From the NCBI GenBank assembly GCA_002748425.1, contig PDSJ01000035.1:1-47547 (forward strand): DNA of 47,547 nucleotides, written 5' to 3'. The translations under genes were made by a program, and so were the position numbers. Source of the stretch: a candidate division KSB3 bacterium (lineage in GTDB: Bacteria > Moduliflexota > Moduliflexia > Moduliflexales > Moduliflexaceae). The notes below the pieces were generated by a model. The model searched no databases and was not told the DNA's origin. It was given only the letters and a program-made list of their open reading frames with translations. Position 1 is the stretch's first letter. Each line of letters opens with the position of its first letter. Positions 1-8,263 of the stretch are shown piece after piece.

Positions 1-1
1 G

Positions 2-259
2 CCGACACTCTTGAAAAACGGGGCTTCGGTCGGGGCCAATGCCACCATTGTGTGTGGGGTGACATTAGGGCGATACTGCTTTGTCGGAGCTGGCACGGTA
101 GTGATTCGTGATGTGCCCGACTATGCGATTGTGGTTGGCAATCCGGCGCGCCAGATCGGCTGGATGTGCGAGTGTGGCGAACGCCTGGATGAACAATGTG
201 TCTGTGCCGTGTGCGGCAAAACGTATCAAAAGACTGAGAACGGCCTGCAAAGAGCATAA
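2..259 (+). CDS. Sugar N-acetyltransferase, C-terminal part (WbpD/WlbB-like, left-handed beta-helix)
   Basis: Only the last ~86 codons are in the window; the frame is open at the left edge, so the true start lies upstream and the TTG at 11 is not a credible start. The visible part has hexapeptide-repeat character ([20 protein letters not shown], then [20 protein letters not shown]) and the NPARQIGWM motif typical of UDP-2-acetamido-3-amino-glucuronate N-acetyltransferases, trimeric cytoplasmic acetyl-CoA enzymes. The tail carries five cysteines in a zinc-ribbon-like CxC...CxCxxC arrangement, as several WbpD/WlbB relatives do. It lies 13 bp upstream of a 2-epimerase of the same pathway, which supports a role in making a diacetamido-uronic acid for O-antigen. 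Substrate assignment is inferred from family and neighbour. Confidence 0.8.
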   Translation, partial: PTLLKNGASVGANATIVCGVTLGRYCFVGAGTVVIRDVPDYAIVVGNPARQIGWMCECGERLDEQCVCAVCGKTYQKTENGLQRA

Positions 260-272
260 GCAACAAAAAAGT

Positions 273-1340
273 ATGCTGAACATTGTTACTCTTGTCGGAG
301 CCAGACCGCAGTTCATTAAAGCTGCGCCAGTGTGCCGGGCCTTACGGGAAGCAGGGCACCGCGAATTACTTGTCCATACCGGCCAGCATTACGATGCGGA
401 CATGTCTGAGATCTTCTTTCAGGAACTCCATATCCCCGAGCCTGCTAGAAATTTGGAAGTTGGCTCAGGCTCTCATGGACGACAAACCGGACACATGCTG
501 ATACGGATCGAAGAGGTTTTGCTCGCTGAAAAGCCTGATTGGGTGCTGATCTACGGTGATACCAATTCGACGGTTGCCGGTGCTCTGGCTGCGGTTAAGC
601 TGCACATTCCTGTCGCCCATATGGAGGCCGGGCTGCGTTCTTTCAATCGCAAGATGCCGGAAGAACATAACCGCGTTGTTGCTGATCATCTCTCAGATGT
701 GCTTTTGTGTCCGACCCAAATAGCAGTAAATAATTTGGCAAATGAAGGAATTACAGAAGGAGTGCATCTTGTCGGAGATGTTATGTACGACTCGCTGCGG
801 TATAACCTTCACTTGGCCGAAGAGCGGTCACATATCCTTGATTCGCTCGGCTTGAGTCCGAAACGCTACATTCTGGCGACGGTCCACCGGGCCGAAAACA
901 CGGATACCCCGGAACGACTTCGCAGCATTTTCAGCGCCTTCGAACGCATCGCGCAACAAGACATCGAGGTCGTTCTCCCGCTTCATCCCAGAACCCGTAA
1001 CAAGCTAGACGCTCTCGATCTTTCCTTGACGAAGCTTCGTATCCTTCCTCCCGTGCCATATCTGGATATGCTTGCCCTGGCTCAACACGCCAAAGCGATT
1101 TTAACCGACTCCGGTGGTCTGCAAAAAGAAGCGTACTGGCTGAAAGTTCCTTGCATCACCCTTCGCGACGAAACTGAGTGGATCGAGACCGTCGATACAG
1201 GATGGAATGTCATTGTTGGGGCAAACGCAGAGCTGATTGTCGAACAGTGCTTTCATTTCATAGAACCCGCTTCGCATCCATTGCTCTACGGCGATGGACA
1301 GACTGCCGGGCGTTGTGTGTCCTTGTTAGGGGCGGCTTGA
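273..1340 (+). CDS. wbpI: Non-hydrolysing UDP-sugar 2-epimerase (WbpI/WecB family)
   Basis: A 355-residue protein of normal family length (GT-B fold) that inverts C2 of a UDP-HexNAc-type sugar in the cytoplasm. Recognisable motifs in order: VGARPQFIKAAPV at the N-terminus, GDTNSTVAGALAA, HMEAGLRSFNRKMPEEHNR, TVHRAENTD, HPRTRNKL, and DSGGLQKEAYWLKVPCITLR followed by DETEW. The DETEW loop resembles WbpI (UDP-GlcNAc3NAcA 2-epimerase) more than WecB, and the upstream neighbour is WbpD-like, so the likely product is UDP-ManNAc3NAcA. I chose the ATG at 273, 13 bp after the upstream stop, because family proteins begin M-x-I-V-T-x-x-G-A-R-P; the longer reading from 108 only overlaps the neighbour. 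The 3' end overlaps the convergent ABC gene by 15 bp. Whether it acts on the 3-acetamido-uronate or on plain UDP-GlcNAc is inference. Confidence 0.88.
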   Translation: MLNIVTLVGARPQFIKAAPVCRALREAGHRELLVHTGQHYDADMSEIFFQELHIPEPARNLEVGSGSHGRQTGHMLIRIEEVLLAEKPDWVLIYGDTNSTVAGALAAVKLHIPVAHMEAGLRSFNRKMPEEHNRVVADHLSDVLLCPTQIAVNNLANEGITEGVHLVGDVMYDSLRYNLHLAEERSHILDSLGLSPKRYILATVHRAENTDTPERLRSIFSAFERIAQQDIEVVLPLHPRTRNKLDALDLSLTKLRILPPVPYLDMLALAQHAKAILTDSGGLQKEAYWLKVPCITLRDETEWIETVDTGWNVIVGANAELIVEQCFHFIEPASHPLLYGDGQTAGRCVSLLGAA

Positions 1341-2102
1341 AACCATTTTTTGAAACTGGACATTCGTCCTAAGCAAGGCATCGTAGTCTCCCTGAGCGAC
1401 AATTTTTCCGTTCTCCATAACATAAATCACATCGCAGACTTTAACGGTGGACAGGCGATGGGCAATTGTAAGCATCGTTTTTTGGCCGCTCAGAGCTTTT
1501 AAGGCGTCTATGACAGCAGTTTCAGTGATGCTGTCTAATGCCCTCGTGGCTTCGTCAAAAATCAAGAATGCTGGATCGCGATACAGTGCACGGGCGATGC
1601 CGATCTGCTGCCGTTGTCCTCCGCTGAGGCGTATTCCGCGTTCGCCGACGATGGTGTTGTAGCCATCCAAGAGCTCACCTGTAATGAAGTCGTGCAAATT
1701 AGCGATCCTCGCTGCTCTTTCAACAGCCTCCTGGTCAATATTCTCATGAGGCACTCCAAAGGCGATATTCTGCGCGATGCTGGCGTCGCTCAGAAAGATG
1801 TGCTGAGGCACGTAGCCGATGTTGCTCTGCCAACGTTGGCGATTTACGTCATGAATTTCTTCTCCATCGACCGTGAGTATATCTTCCTGGGGAACTAACA
1901 ACGCTAACACAATATCGATTAAGGTGGTTTTTCCGCAGCCTGTCGTCCCTACGATCCCTATACTGGTGTTGGCTCTAATGCAAAGGCTTAGGCCAGTGAT
2001 CAGCATTTTTTCACTGTTCGGATAGCCAAAGGAGACTCCCTTGAGCTTCAGCTCGTCCTGAAATGGAAGAGCTGGGAGTATTCGTTCGTCATTAGTACGC
2101 GA
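1326..2102 (-). pseudogene. ABC exporter remnant: linker plus ATPase domain only
   Basis: The reading frame is open from just after a TGA at 2103-2105 and encodes a complete nucleotide-binding domain. It has the A-loop region GVSFGYPNSEK, Walker A GTTGCGKTT, Q-loop VPQHIFLSDAS, signature LSGGQRQQIGIARALYRDP, Walker B FLIFDEAT and H-loop TIAHRLSTV. Type IV (MsbA/PglK-like) exporters carry about 320 residues of transmembrane domain before this point, and none is present here. The residues between the stop and Walker A look like the normal linker, so the gene was cut within it. The ATG at 2006 would start inside the ATPase, losing the aromatic A-loop Tyr. No upstream permease gene exists to pair with it, so a free-standing ATPase role is unlikely. 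The parent probably flipped lipid-linked glycans. Confidence 0.8.
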
Positions 2103-2714
2103 TCAGGCTGACGGCATAATATGGAAGACTAGATGCAACGATTGGACGTTTAGCCCCCATATATTCAAAACGTTTTATCGGCCAAGTATACAAGCTTCTG
2201 TATTCGGCAAAATCAGAACATCTGCCGCGTTCAGATAAGCACTCAGCCCCGGATATGGGAGATACCGAGTAAAAAAGTCCCTGCGAATCAAGCATCTGTA
2301 TATTCTCCGACATACTCCCCTCTGAAGCGGATTTCCATGTAATTCATGCGCCTCAAAATAAATTCTTTTCCGATGGATAAGCTTAAAAACGCACAAGACG
2401 AGCAAGACTTCAAGTGAACGAGTATAATAGATTCCGTTCCGGATAAATAAGGTTGTTAGCAATGCCTTTAAAGAAAAAAAGATTCCCTGTGTATGATAGA
2501 GAAACATGAGAAACCGTGGGGGAAGACGCCATTGCAGAAAATCAGGGGATTTAATCCATTGAATGCTGAATGATTGGGCGATATCATACTCCTCCCAGAG
2601 ATTTTTGACTTGCTTCATTCGTCGAGATTGCATACGGGTCGGCACAAAAAGTGTCACGTCTATTTCTTCAAGCTCCTGGAATGCTTCGCACATTTTCACA
2701 ATATTGGATCCCAT
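2092..2714 (-). pseudogene. GT4 glycosyltransferase remnant (internal deletion, frameshift, lost C-terminus)
   Basis: The first frame (2714 down to 2175) begins like a GT4 N-terminal domain and continues to about residue 145 (YYTRSLEVLLVL, YFEAHELHG). It then jumps directly into C-terminal-domain sequence (LPYPGLSAYLNAADVLILPN), skipping roughly 130-150 residues that GT4 enzymes have there. It stops soon after. The conserved continuation (IKRFEYMGAKRPIVASSLP) is in another frame between about 2200 and 2110, so a frameshift lies near 2175-2215. The sequence then runs into the broken ABC transporter frame and the rest of the GT4 C-terminus is missing. Three independent lesions make a working enzyme very unlikely. 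Confidence 0.78.
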
Positions 2715-2759
2715 AGGCTTTTTCAGTTAGGATTATAGCAGTGGTGATATAGAGCAATT

Positions 2760-3836
2760 TCATTCGGGATGTGCAGGGAGCTTTGACAAGAGCCTGTCAG
2801 CATCAAAGCGTCGTAAGATTTCTTCCAAATAGGCTTGGGAGACAAGCTTGTACATTTTGGTTGGGAGTGCATCTTGAATTTTAACTAATTGTCGCGTAAT
2901 TGGTTTGATGTTCTGTCGTTCCGAAATTGCCACACGCCCAATTTCGTGAAGAAGTCTGAGTTCTTTTGTCGCATATTTGACGTTTTTTCGGGCAACTTCC
3001 CGAAACGCATCGACGTCGTCTGTTATTCCACTATAGTCGTGTAAAACGATCTCGCCGTCAGGATAAATCAGATAATTTTCAAATAGATTTATATCGCTTT
3101 CAAAGAGATTTCTTGGCCATAAAACATGTTCATGAAAGTCGAACACTGCGCAGAGCCTGGCATGAATTTCGTCAAATCTTTGTTTTTCAGCAAGAGCTTT
3201 GAGAATGGTGATGAAAAGATACTCCTCAGGCAGCTTTTCCTGAACAACAATCGTCGACTCTTGTTGGAGAAGTCTTTTGGCAAGAAATTTGTTTTTAATG
3301 ATCGTTCTCGGAAGGCGTAAATGCAGCGACTCTAACGGACAAATCAGTAGACGTGTTGCAAGATGTTTATGTGAGAGCCGGCTTATGCCTAATTCATAGC
3401 CTTTTAATACCTGGTTTAGAAGTGTTGTGTCAACAGCGCCATTTTGTTCTTTCCGGATGAGAGAGTGTGTGCGTTTTATCTGAATTTTTAACCATTGCAA
3501 CGCCGGGTGTTTCAAAGGGTCTCTCAGGCCGTCCTGCATACGCCGCACACTACTCGTCATTTTTTTCGGACTAAGCTGCTTGATATGAAAGGGTTTTTCT
3601 ATAACAAAAATCTTAAGCACTAAAGAACGTTCATCGTTCACATAAACCAGACTCAAACCTCCTTCAGCAAGAAAATCGTAACGATATTGTTGAACGAGGC
3701 GGACACATTCTTCTGCTGCTGTATTGAACGCGAAAAGGCGTTGAATGTTATCGTCTCTGTGTACCAGCTTTCCTCTGCAGGATCCCGGTGAGACAGGATT
3801 CTGCGATATGGCTGCCGAAGATTGTTGTCTACTCAA
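2760..3836 (-). CDS. Protein-kinase-like-fold protein of unknown target
   Basis: A 358-residue protein if started at the TTG at 3836, which has an AAAGAGGA ribosome site 4 bases upstream. A longer reading to a TTG at 3926 has no visible ribosome site and adds an atypical leader. I do not recognise a named family. Features resembling small kinases such as YrbL or LPS sugar kinases are a Gly-containing FLAEGGLSLVYV segment, a VLKIF segment that could hold the ATP-binding Lys, a catalytic-loop-like DINLFENYLI and a metal-binding-like VLHDYSG. Spacing of the catalytic Asp and Asn is one residue longer than usual. It sits among LPS glycosyltransferase genes and remnants, so phosphorylation of a core sugar is possible but unproven. 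The frame is intact while both neighbours are decayed. Confidence 0.6.
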   Translation of the reverse strand: MSRQQSSAAISQNPVSPGSCRGKLVHRDDNIQRLFAFNTAAEECVRLVQQYRYDFLAEGGLSLVYVNDERSLVLKIFVIEKPFHIKQLSPKKMTSSVRRMQDGLRDPLKHPALQWLKIQIKRTHSLIRKEQNGAVDTTLLNQVLKGYELGISRLSHKHLATRLLICPLESLHLRLPRTIIKNKFLAKRLLQQESTIVVQEKLPEEYLFITILKALAEKQRFDEIHARLCAVFDFHEHVLWPRNLFESDINLFENYLIYPDGEIVLHDYSGITDDVDAFREVARKNVKYATKELRLLHEIGRVAISERQNIKPITRQLVKIQDALPTKMYKLVSQAYLEEILRRFDADRLLSKLPAHPE

Positions 3837-4019
3837 GAAGTCCTCTTTCTCATTATAATGTAAGCAAACTATGAATATTTGACACTGGAGTCCAGCACCC
3901 TTGCCCCGACAATATTTGCCTGACAAGTTTATCCGAATCTGAAAAGCTGTCAGACAGTAAAAATCACTTGTTGAGCAGCTATATTGTCAAAGCCGTCTTG
4001 ACATAACGTTTGTCCTCAG

Positions 4020-4440
4020 CACTCTTCTATCTGAACTTTCTACAAGGCAGTGTTTTTGTCAAGGTTTTTGCGCACAAGCCTTCGTACAACTGCGCTGTTT
4101 CGACAACCATGCGGGTGACGGAAGGATTCTGTTGCAGGCGTCGAAAGCCTGCGTTCCCCATGCAGTGACGCAGGTCGCAGTTTTGCAACAAGGTCAATAG
4201 GGCATCGACAGCCGCTCAAGATCTTCTGGCGGCGTCAGGATGACTGTGTCCTTACCTGAGATAGATTCGATTCGTGACGTACGAAGTGACAATGGCTTTC
4301 TCATCGCCAAGCCTTGAAAGGCTATATTAGCGATCATCTTATGAACTTAACTGTGGAGGATCGTATTTCTCGCATAGCCAGGCTCATCAGCGCCCATATA
4401 ATAAATTTTGAAATTTTCATACAATGGCCGAAATGCTCAT
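4020..4440 (-). pseudogene. Decayed GT4 glycosyltransferase C-terminal remnant
   Basis: No long ORF exists here, but reading the minus strand by eye gives recognisable GT4 tail sequence in alternating frames. One frame has GLAMRKP, then SRIESISGKDTVILTPPEDL, ending at a stop. The next frame continues with LLTLLQNCDLRHCMGNAGFR and RMVVETAQLYEGLCAK to a stop near 4020. Aligned in series these match the end of a GT4 enzyme (E-A-M-A-x-x-K-P, ILTPPED, NAGxRRV region) with at least two frameshifts and a stop. The stretch 4330-4440 may hold more of it (FKIYYMGADEPGYAR) but this is weaker. This pseudogene explains most of the otherwise empty 600-bp gap between the kinase-like gene and the next glycosyltransferase. 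Confidence 0.6.
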
Positions 4441-4445
4441 TCTCC

Positions 4446-5478
4446 TTATAGTTGCTGGAGCATGCTATGGTAAAGCGACATCGTTGAATTGACCATTTTC
4501 ACGACAGAAAACTCATCGATCAGACGCGCATAGCCAGATGCTCCCATCTCCCTGGCTAAGTCCGGTTGAGAAAGTAAGGTTCGCATCGCCTCAGCCAATG
4601 CTCCGGCCTGTTGGTCCGGCACCAGCACGCCGGTTTCTCCATCACGCACAGATTCTGGAATCGCACTCACATTGGAGGCAACAATTGCCTTTTTTAAGGC
4701 CATGGCCTCTAACAGCACTAATCCAAAGCCTTCCCATAACGAAGGGAAGACAAAAAAGTCAAAACCGGATAAGAGTTTAATCGCATCAGAGCGGTAACCG
4801 GCAAAGATAATAGTGTTTGTGAGACCCAAATCCTCTACTAAGGCTTCCAGTTCTTCGCGTAATTCGCCATCGCCAACAAGCAGGACGCGCAGTTCCGGAA
4901 ATTCCGGAAGAATTTCTTTGACAGCCTCTAACAAATATCGATGCCCTTTCTGCTCTGTCAGCCGGCCAATCGTTCCGATAACCGGGGCCTCGTCGGGAAT
5001 ATGGAACTTTTTACGAACATAGGATGCATCGGCCTGCTCTAGGATCGGTGCAGCCTCTAACCCATAATGAATTCTGACAATTTTTTCAGGAGGAATCTTT
5101 TCAACCTCGCGTAAAAATTGCCCGACCCAGTCAGAGATGACAATCACGTTAGATATCAGCGTGAATGAGATGAGTATGTACAATATCAAAGCGCTCTTGG
5201 ATAATATAATTCCTGAGCTTCAGAATAAGCTGTATACTCCCATACTTTGGGATGATCAGCATGGAAACAGTAACGCCCTGCAGGGCCAATGTCTGTTTAA
5301 TCTCTTGTAATAGTTCAACATGCACCTGCTCAACCAGAATACACAATTCGACAGTAAAATGTTGTTTGTGAAGTCCTGACAGCAGCGTGAAAAGGTGATT
5401 CTCAGAACCGGAAATCCCTTTCATTTTTGTGATGTGGAGTATTTTGACATTCATACGAGATACTGAATGACGAATCAT
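4446..5478 (-). pseudogene. GT4 glycosyltransferase broken by an internal deletion and frameshift
   Basis: The N-terminal piece (5478 to 5149, 109 codons) starts after GGAGATATTCCA and has typical GT4 openings: ILHITKMKGISGSENHLFTL and, at its end, FDIVHTHLIHADI followed by a stop. The C-terminal piece (5189 to 4446) is in another frame and resumes at NVIVISDWVGQFL. It continues with GTIGRLTEQKGHRYLLEAV, the FPSLWEGFGLVLLEAMALKK donor-binding motif and a normal C-terminus. In intact relatives about 45-50 residues separate HTHL-x-HADL from the VIAISEWV segment, and these are missing here as well as the frame being lost. The last part of the acceptor domain is therefore gone. It follows the intact GT gene at 5562-6650 in the same direction. 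A programmed frameshift cannot restore the missing residues, so I call it a pseudogene. Confidence 0.75.
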
Positions 5479-5561
5479 TGGAATATCTCCAGAGAAAACC
5501 GATCGTCATCACAATGCGGAACTCTGCGGTAAGGCTGAGTGTATTAGTAAGAGTTTTCTCT

Positions 5562-6650
5562 TCATAGCAATTTCTCTCTCCGAAGAGAAGCGAGGATGTC
5601 AACAAGTTGTCGAACCCATTTCTGAAGGCTGTGCTTTTCAATGACAATCTGCCGAAGCCTTTGTCCGATCTGTTGACGTGCTTCCTGGGAGAGAGATGCT
5701 GCCTCAAGAAAACGCTCCTTAATAAGGGAAGGCTCTGCTCCAACAACCCATCGTTCTGAGAGCTCTGCCCCTAACACTTCACGAAAAGATTGGTTACAGA
5801 TAACAGGGATCAAACCACAGCTCATTGCTTCTAAAACAGCTTTATCGATCGCTCCGTCAGGACTGAGATTTACAAGACAATCCGCCTGCTGATAATAGCC
5901 GACAATCCGCTCGAATGGAATACTTCCAATAAAATTCACATGACTGTCAAGGTCTTTGGCGTGGATTTGTCGCTTCAGCGCTTCCATATAATGTCGGTCC
6001 CGGTCCGTAAGCGCTCCACCTACAATGTTGAGTTGCAGAGGACGACAGCGCTTGTCCCGATAAAGCAGATGAATCGCTTCGATCAGAAGATCCAGACGTT
6101 TTATGGGGCTTATGCGTCCAACAGTCACCACGGTAAAACTTTCTGAAGCTCCCTGATATTCTTTGGGCACAAAACGCGCTGTGTCAATGCCGTGCCCGAT
6201 AATGTGAACTTTTGGAGAAGCAATGCGGAAACCCTTTTGATTCGAAGTGACGACCCGGTCAACAAGGCATGTTGCGAGTCGGAGCAGGTTTGTAACCGAT
6301 TTATGAGCGTACCACAAGACAATCGGTATTTTTTTTATTTTGAGAAAGGGCGCAGCCATCACGGCAAAAAGCGGCATCATGTGGGCAAAACATCCATCAT
6401 AGCGATATTTCCGGAGCAATCGAAACAGAATACGGTAGAATTCAATAGCACGACGGGCTTCGCTGTAAGCAAGTTCTTTGCCGACAGAGTAAACGTAAAC
6501 TTTCTCTGGGACATCAATACGACCAGTTCTCATTGAGATGACGTCAATCGTTTCTGCATGAGAGGCAAGTGCCCGTATCCAAGACGTCGTAAAACCAAGA
6601 ATCGAATCGTCGGCGTCTGTCGCTAAGTTAAACAGTAACAATCGTTTCAT
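5562..6650 (-). CDS. GT4 family glycosyltransferase
   Basis: A 362-residue GT-B fold enzyme of normal length, expected to move a sugar from an NDP- or UDP-donor to a lipid-linked O-antigen or core intermediate at the inner face of the membrane. The N-terminal acceptor domain is residues 1-~165 and the donor domain follows, marked by VVTVGRISPIKRLDLLIEAI, LNIVGGALTDRDRHYMEALK and the E-x7-E-like end AIDKAVLEAMSCGLIPVICN. The second half of the last motif replaces the usual EGFG with SPDGAIDKA, seen in a subset of GT4 proteins. There is no signal peptide. It is in line with the neighbouring glycosyltransferases on the same strand; the next gene upstream starts 220 bp away. Sugar specificity cannot be read from sequence. 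Confidence 0.85.
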   Translation of the reverse strand: MKRLLLFNLATDADDSILGFTTSWIRALASHAETIDVISMRTGRIDVPEKVYVYSVGKELAYSEARRAIEFYRILFRLLRKYRYDGCFAHMMPLFAVMAAPFLKIKKIPIVLWYAHKSVTNLLRLATCLVDRVVTSNQKGFRIASPKVHIIGHGIDTARFVPKEYQGASESFTVVTVGRISPIKRLDLLIEAIHLLYRDKRCRPLQLNIVGGALTDRDRHYMEALKRQIHAKDLDSHVNFIGSIPFERIVGYYQQADCLVNLSPDGAIDKAVLEAMSCGLIPVICNQSFREVLGAELSERWVVGAEPSLIKERFLEAASLSQEARQQIGQRLRQIVIEKHSLQKWVRQLVDILASLRREKLL

Positions 6651-6664
6651 TACAATGTGACATG

Positions 6665-6865
6665 ATTACATGCTTATGGGTGAGAGGGGACTGAAAAAAA
6701 GACTCTTCCCAGATCTATAACCGCGTCTCTTTCTTTGAACAGTTGATACACATTTTTTCCGAGAAACGTCGCAGGCATATTGAATTGGAAAAAAATGCGT
6801 CCCCCCTTCCGAGATCTGGTTTGTTTCTAAATCAAGATTTACAGAAAAATGATTGATCCGAACCA
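6665..6865 (-). pseudogene. Possible short coding remnant in the gap between two glycosyltransferases
   Basis: On the minus strand the gap reads as protein-like sequence in two successive frames: INHFSVNLDLETNQISEGGT followed, after a shift near the T-rich run at about 6790, by FNMPATFLGKNVYQLF and RDAVIDLGRVFF, ending at a stop near 6670. Codon usage looks coding-like and no start is present. I do not recognise the family. It could be the tail of a deleted polysaccharide gene, in keeping with the other remnants nearby, or chance. Confidence 0.3.
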
Positions 6866-6872
6866 GCCTTTA

Positions 6873-8045
6873 TCAACTGTTGAGAGCTGTTTCAAACATT
6901 TTTTGGTACTGCTCAACATAAAACTGAGGTGAAAAAAAATCTTTTGCAAATCGATATGCATTTCTTGCCATATTCTGTCTTTCAGATGGGTGATCGAGCA
7001 TCCAGCGCATTTTGATTTCAAGAGCGGCTTCATCTCCAGGCGCGACAAGGAAACCGTTTATTCCATCACGCACAATTTCCGGAATCCCGCTCACCGTTGT
7101 TGCGATCACCGGCAAACCAGCAGCCATCCCTTCGAAGATGACCCGCGGGAGTCCCTCGGAGTAAGATGGAAGGACAAGCATTCCAGCCTCTTCCATGAGT
7201 TTAGCCAGCATTTGCTGTGGAACAACATCAACAAAATAGATCCTGTCCCCTAGCCCCGATGCCATCGCGGCGGTCTTAAGCTTTTCTGTATACCCAGGGT
7301 TGTCATTCTTCCCTACAATATCCAGCATTGCCTCCGGAAAGTCTTTTGCAAGGCGTTCAAACGCATGTATCAGATGAATAATGCCTTTTCGAGGGATAAA
7401 GACTCCCGCGTACAGAATTCTTGATGACAAAGTTGCGTGTTTTGCCTCCCCAGCTTCAAAAAAAACATCAATATCTGTCCAGGTGACAAATTGAAAAACA
7501 GGACACCTGGGTTTCCAACGTTCTACTTGTTCTCGGGTTGAGTTGGAGACTGCGCGTAGCAGATCGGCATGATGAAGCCCAAAACGGGCCAGACATTTCA
7601 TCATAAATTTATGAACGGACTGTAAAAATACTCGTCGTTGCATAAAAAGGCTTGCTTCAAAATCGCCATGACTTTCTACGATAAGTGCCACAGGATGTCC
7701 AAAGCATCTTGACACGAGCTTGGAAACAGCTGCTGCAGCTCCTTCGTACGGCCCCTGAGCAACGATAATCTGAATATTTCGCCGCCAGAGAAGCCAGAGT
7801 GTCAACACCGGCGTTATGAGAAAAAATGTCAGGTAGCGTAAAACAGGGAATCGGAACGCCGGCAGAGTCCAAAAGTCAGCATAGTCGCTAAAATGACGAA
7901 AATGCGCTCCCTGTGAAAATCCAATAGCATATAATTGTCCTAACGAAGACAGAAGACAGAATTTTTTTCTGGTTGTCAAATCGAGCGGATATGCGTAACG
8001 CGCAGTCCCGAGAAAACAGATATTCAACCCTTCATTCTTCGTCAT
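6873..8045 (-). CDS. GT4 family glycosyltransferase
   Basis: A 390-residue GT-B glycosyltransferase, probably peripheral on the cytoplasmic membrane face. The N-terminal half contains a hydrophobic stretch (YLTFFLITPVLTLWLLW, about residues 70-90) and IIVAQGPYEGAAAAVSKLVS, a typical membrane-association and acceptor-domain region. The donor-binding half has ILYAGVFIPRKGIIHLIHAF, AMLDIVGKNDNPGYTEKL, and the EX7E motif in LPSYSEGLPRVIFEGMAAGL with VIATTVSGIPEIVRDG. Length and both domains are complete. The ATG at 8045 has only a modest AAGG about 10 bases upstream. The 218-bp gap to the upstream gene holds a terminator for that gene, so this one probably has its own promoter, though I could not identify one. 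Confidence 0.85.
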   Translation of the reverse strand: MTKNEGLNICFLGTARYAYPLDLTTRKKFCLLSSLGQLYAIGFSQGAHFRHFSDYADFWTLPAFRFPVLRYLTFFLITPVLTLWLLWRRNIQIIVAQGPYEGAAAAVSKLVSRCFGHPVALIVESHGDFEASLFMQRRVFLQSVHKFMMKCLARFGLHHADLLRAVSNSTREQVERWKPRCPVFQFVTWTDIDVFFEAGEAKHATLSSRILYAGVFIPRKGIIHLIHAFERLAKDFPEAMLDIVGKNDNPGYTEKLKTAAMASGLGDRIYFVDVVPQQMLAKLMEEAGMLVLPSYSEGLPRVIFEGMAAGLPVIATTVSGIPEIVRDGINGFLVAPGDEAALEIKMRWMLDHPSERQNMARNAYRFAKDFFSPQFYVEQYQKMFETALNS

Positions 8046-8216
8046 AGCTGCTTGCCTTTCAGGAGCATATACAGATTACAGGCGCAAGCCCAAAGTAGCA
8101 TATTAGATGTATCACAGCTGACGACCCTGTTTTTTTGTAGTGGTTTTGTCAATATATTTTCATGCTGCTCCTAAAAATCAGACATCCAAGCATATATGAT
8201 GACACGCTGAGAGAAT

Positions 8217-8246
8217 AAAAAACGCTCTGTTTTCGCACAGGAGAGC
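8217..8246 (-). terminator. Rho-independent terminator after the GT4 gene at 8264-9412
   Basis: On the minus strand GCTCT-(CC bulge)-TGT pairs with ACAGAGC around a GCGAAA loop and is followed by GTTTTTT. It starts 18 bp past the stop codon of the glycosyltransferase and would end the transcript coming from the two GT-C genes. Confidence 0.6.
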
Positions 8247-8263
8247 ACTCTGAATAAGAGAAT

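Noticed and set aside
108..272. N-terminal extension of the 2-epimerase to 108
   Set aside because: It overlaps the acetyltransferase in another frame and its sequence is basic and random; family proteins begin at the ATG at 273.
2006..2006. ABC ATPase as a free-standing transporter subunit starting at the ATG
   Set aside because: The conserved A-loop Tyr and the linker are upstream of this ATG in the same open frame, no permease gene is next to it, and the family is normally fused to its TM domain.
4446..5478. Programmed frameshift joining the two parts of the glycosyltransferase
   Set aside because: About 45-50 conserved residues are missing at the joint, so a shift alone could not give a normal enzyme, and no clear slippery site was seen.
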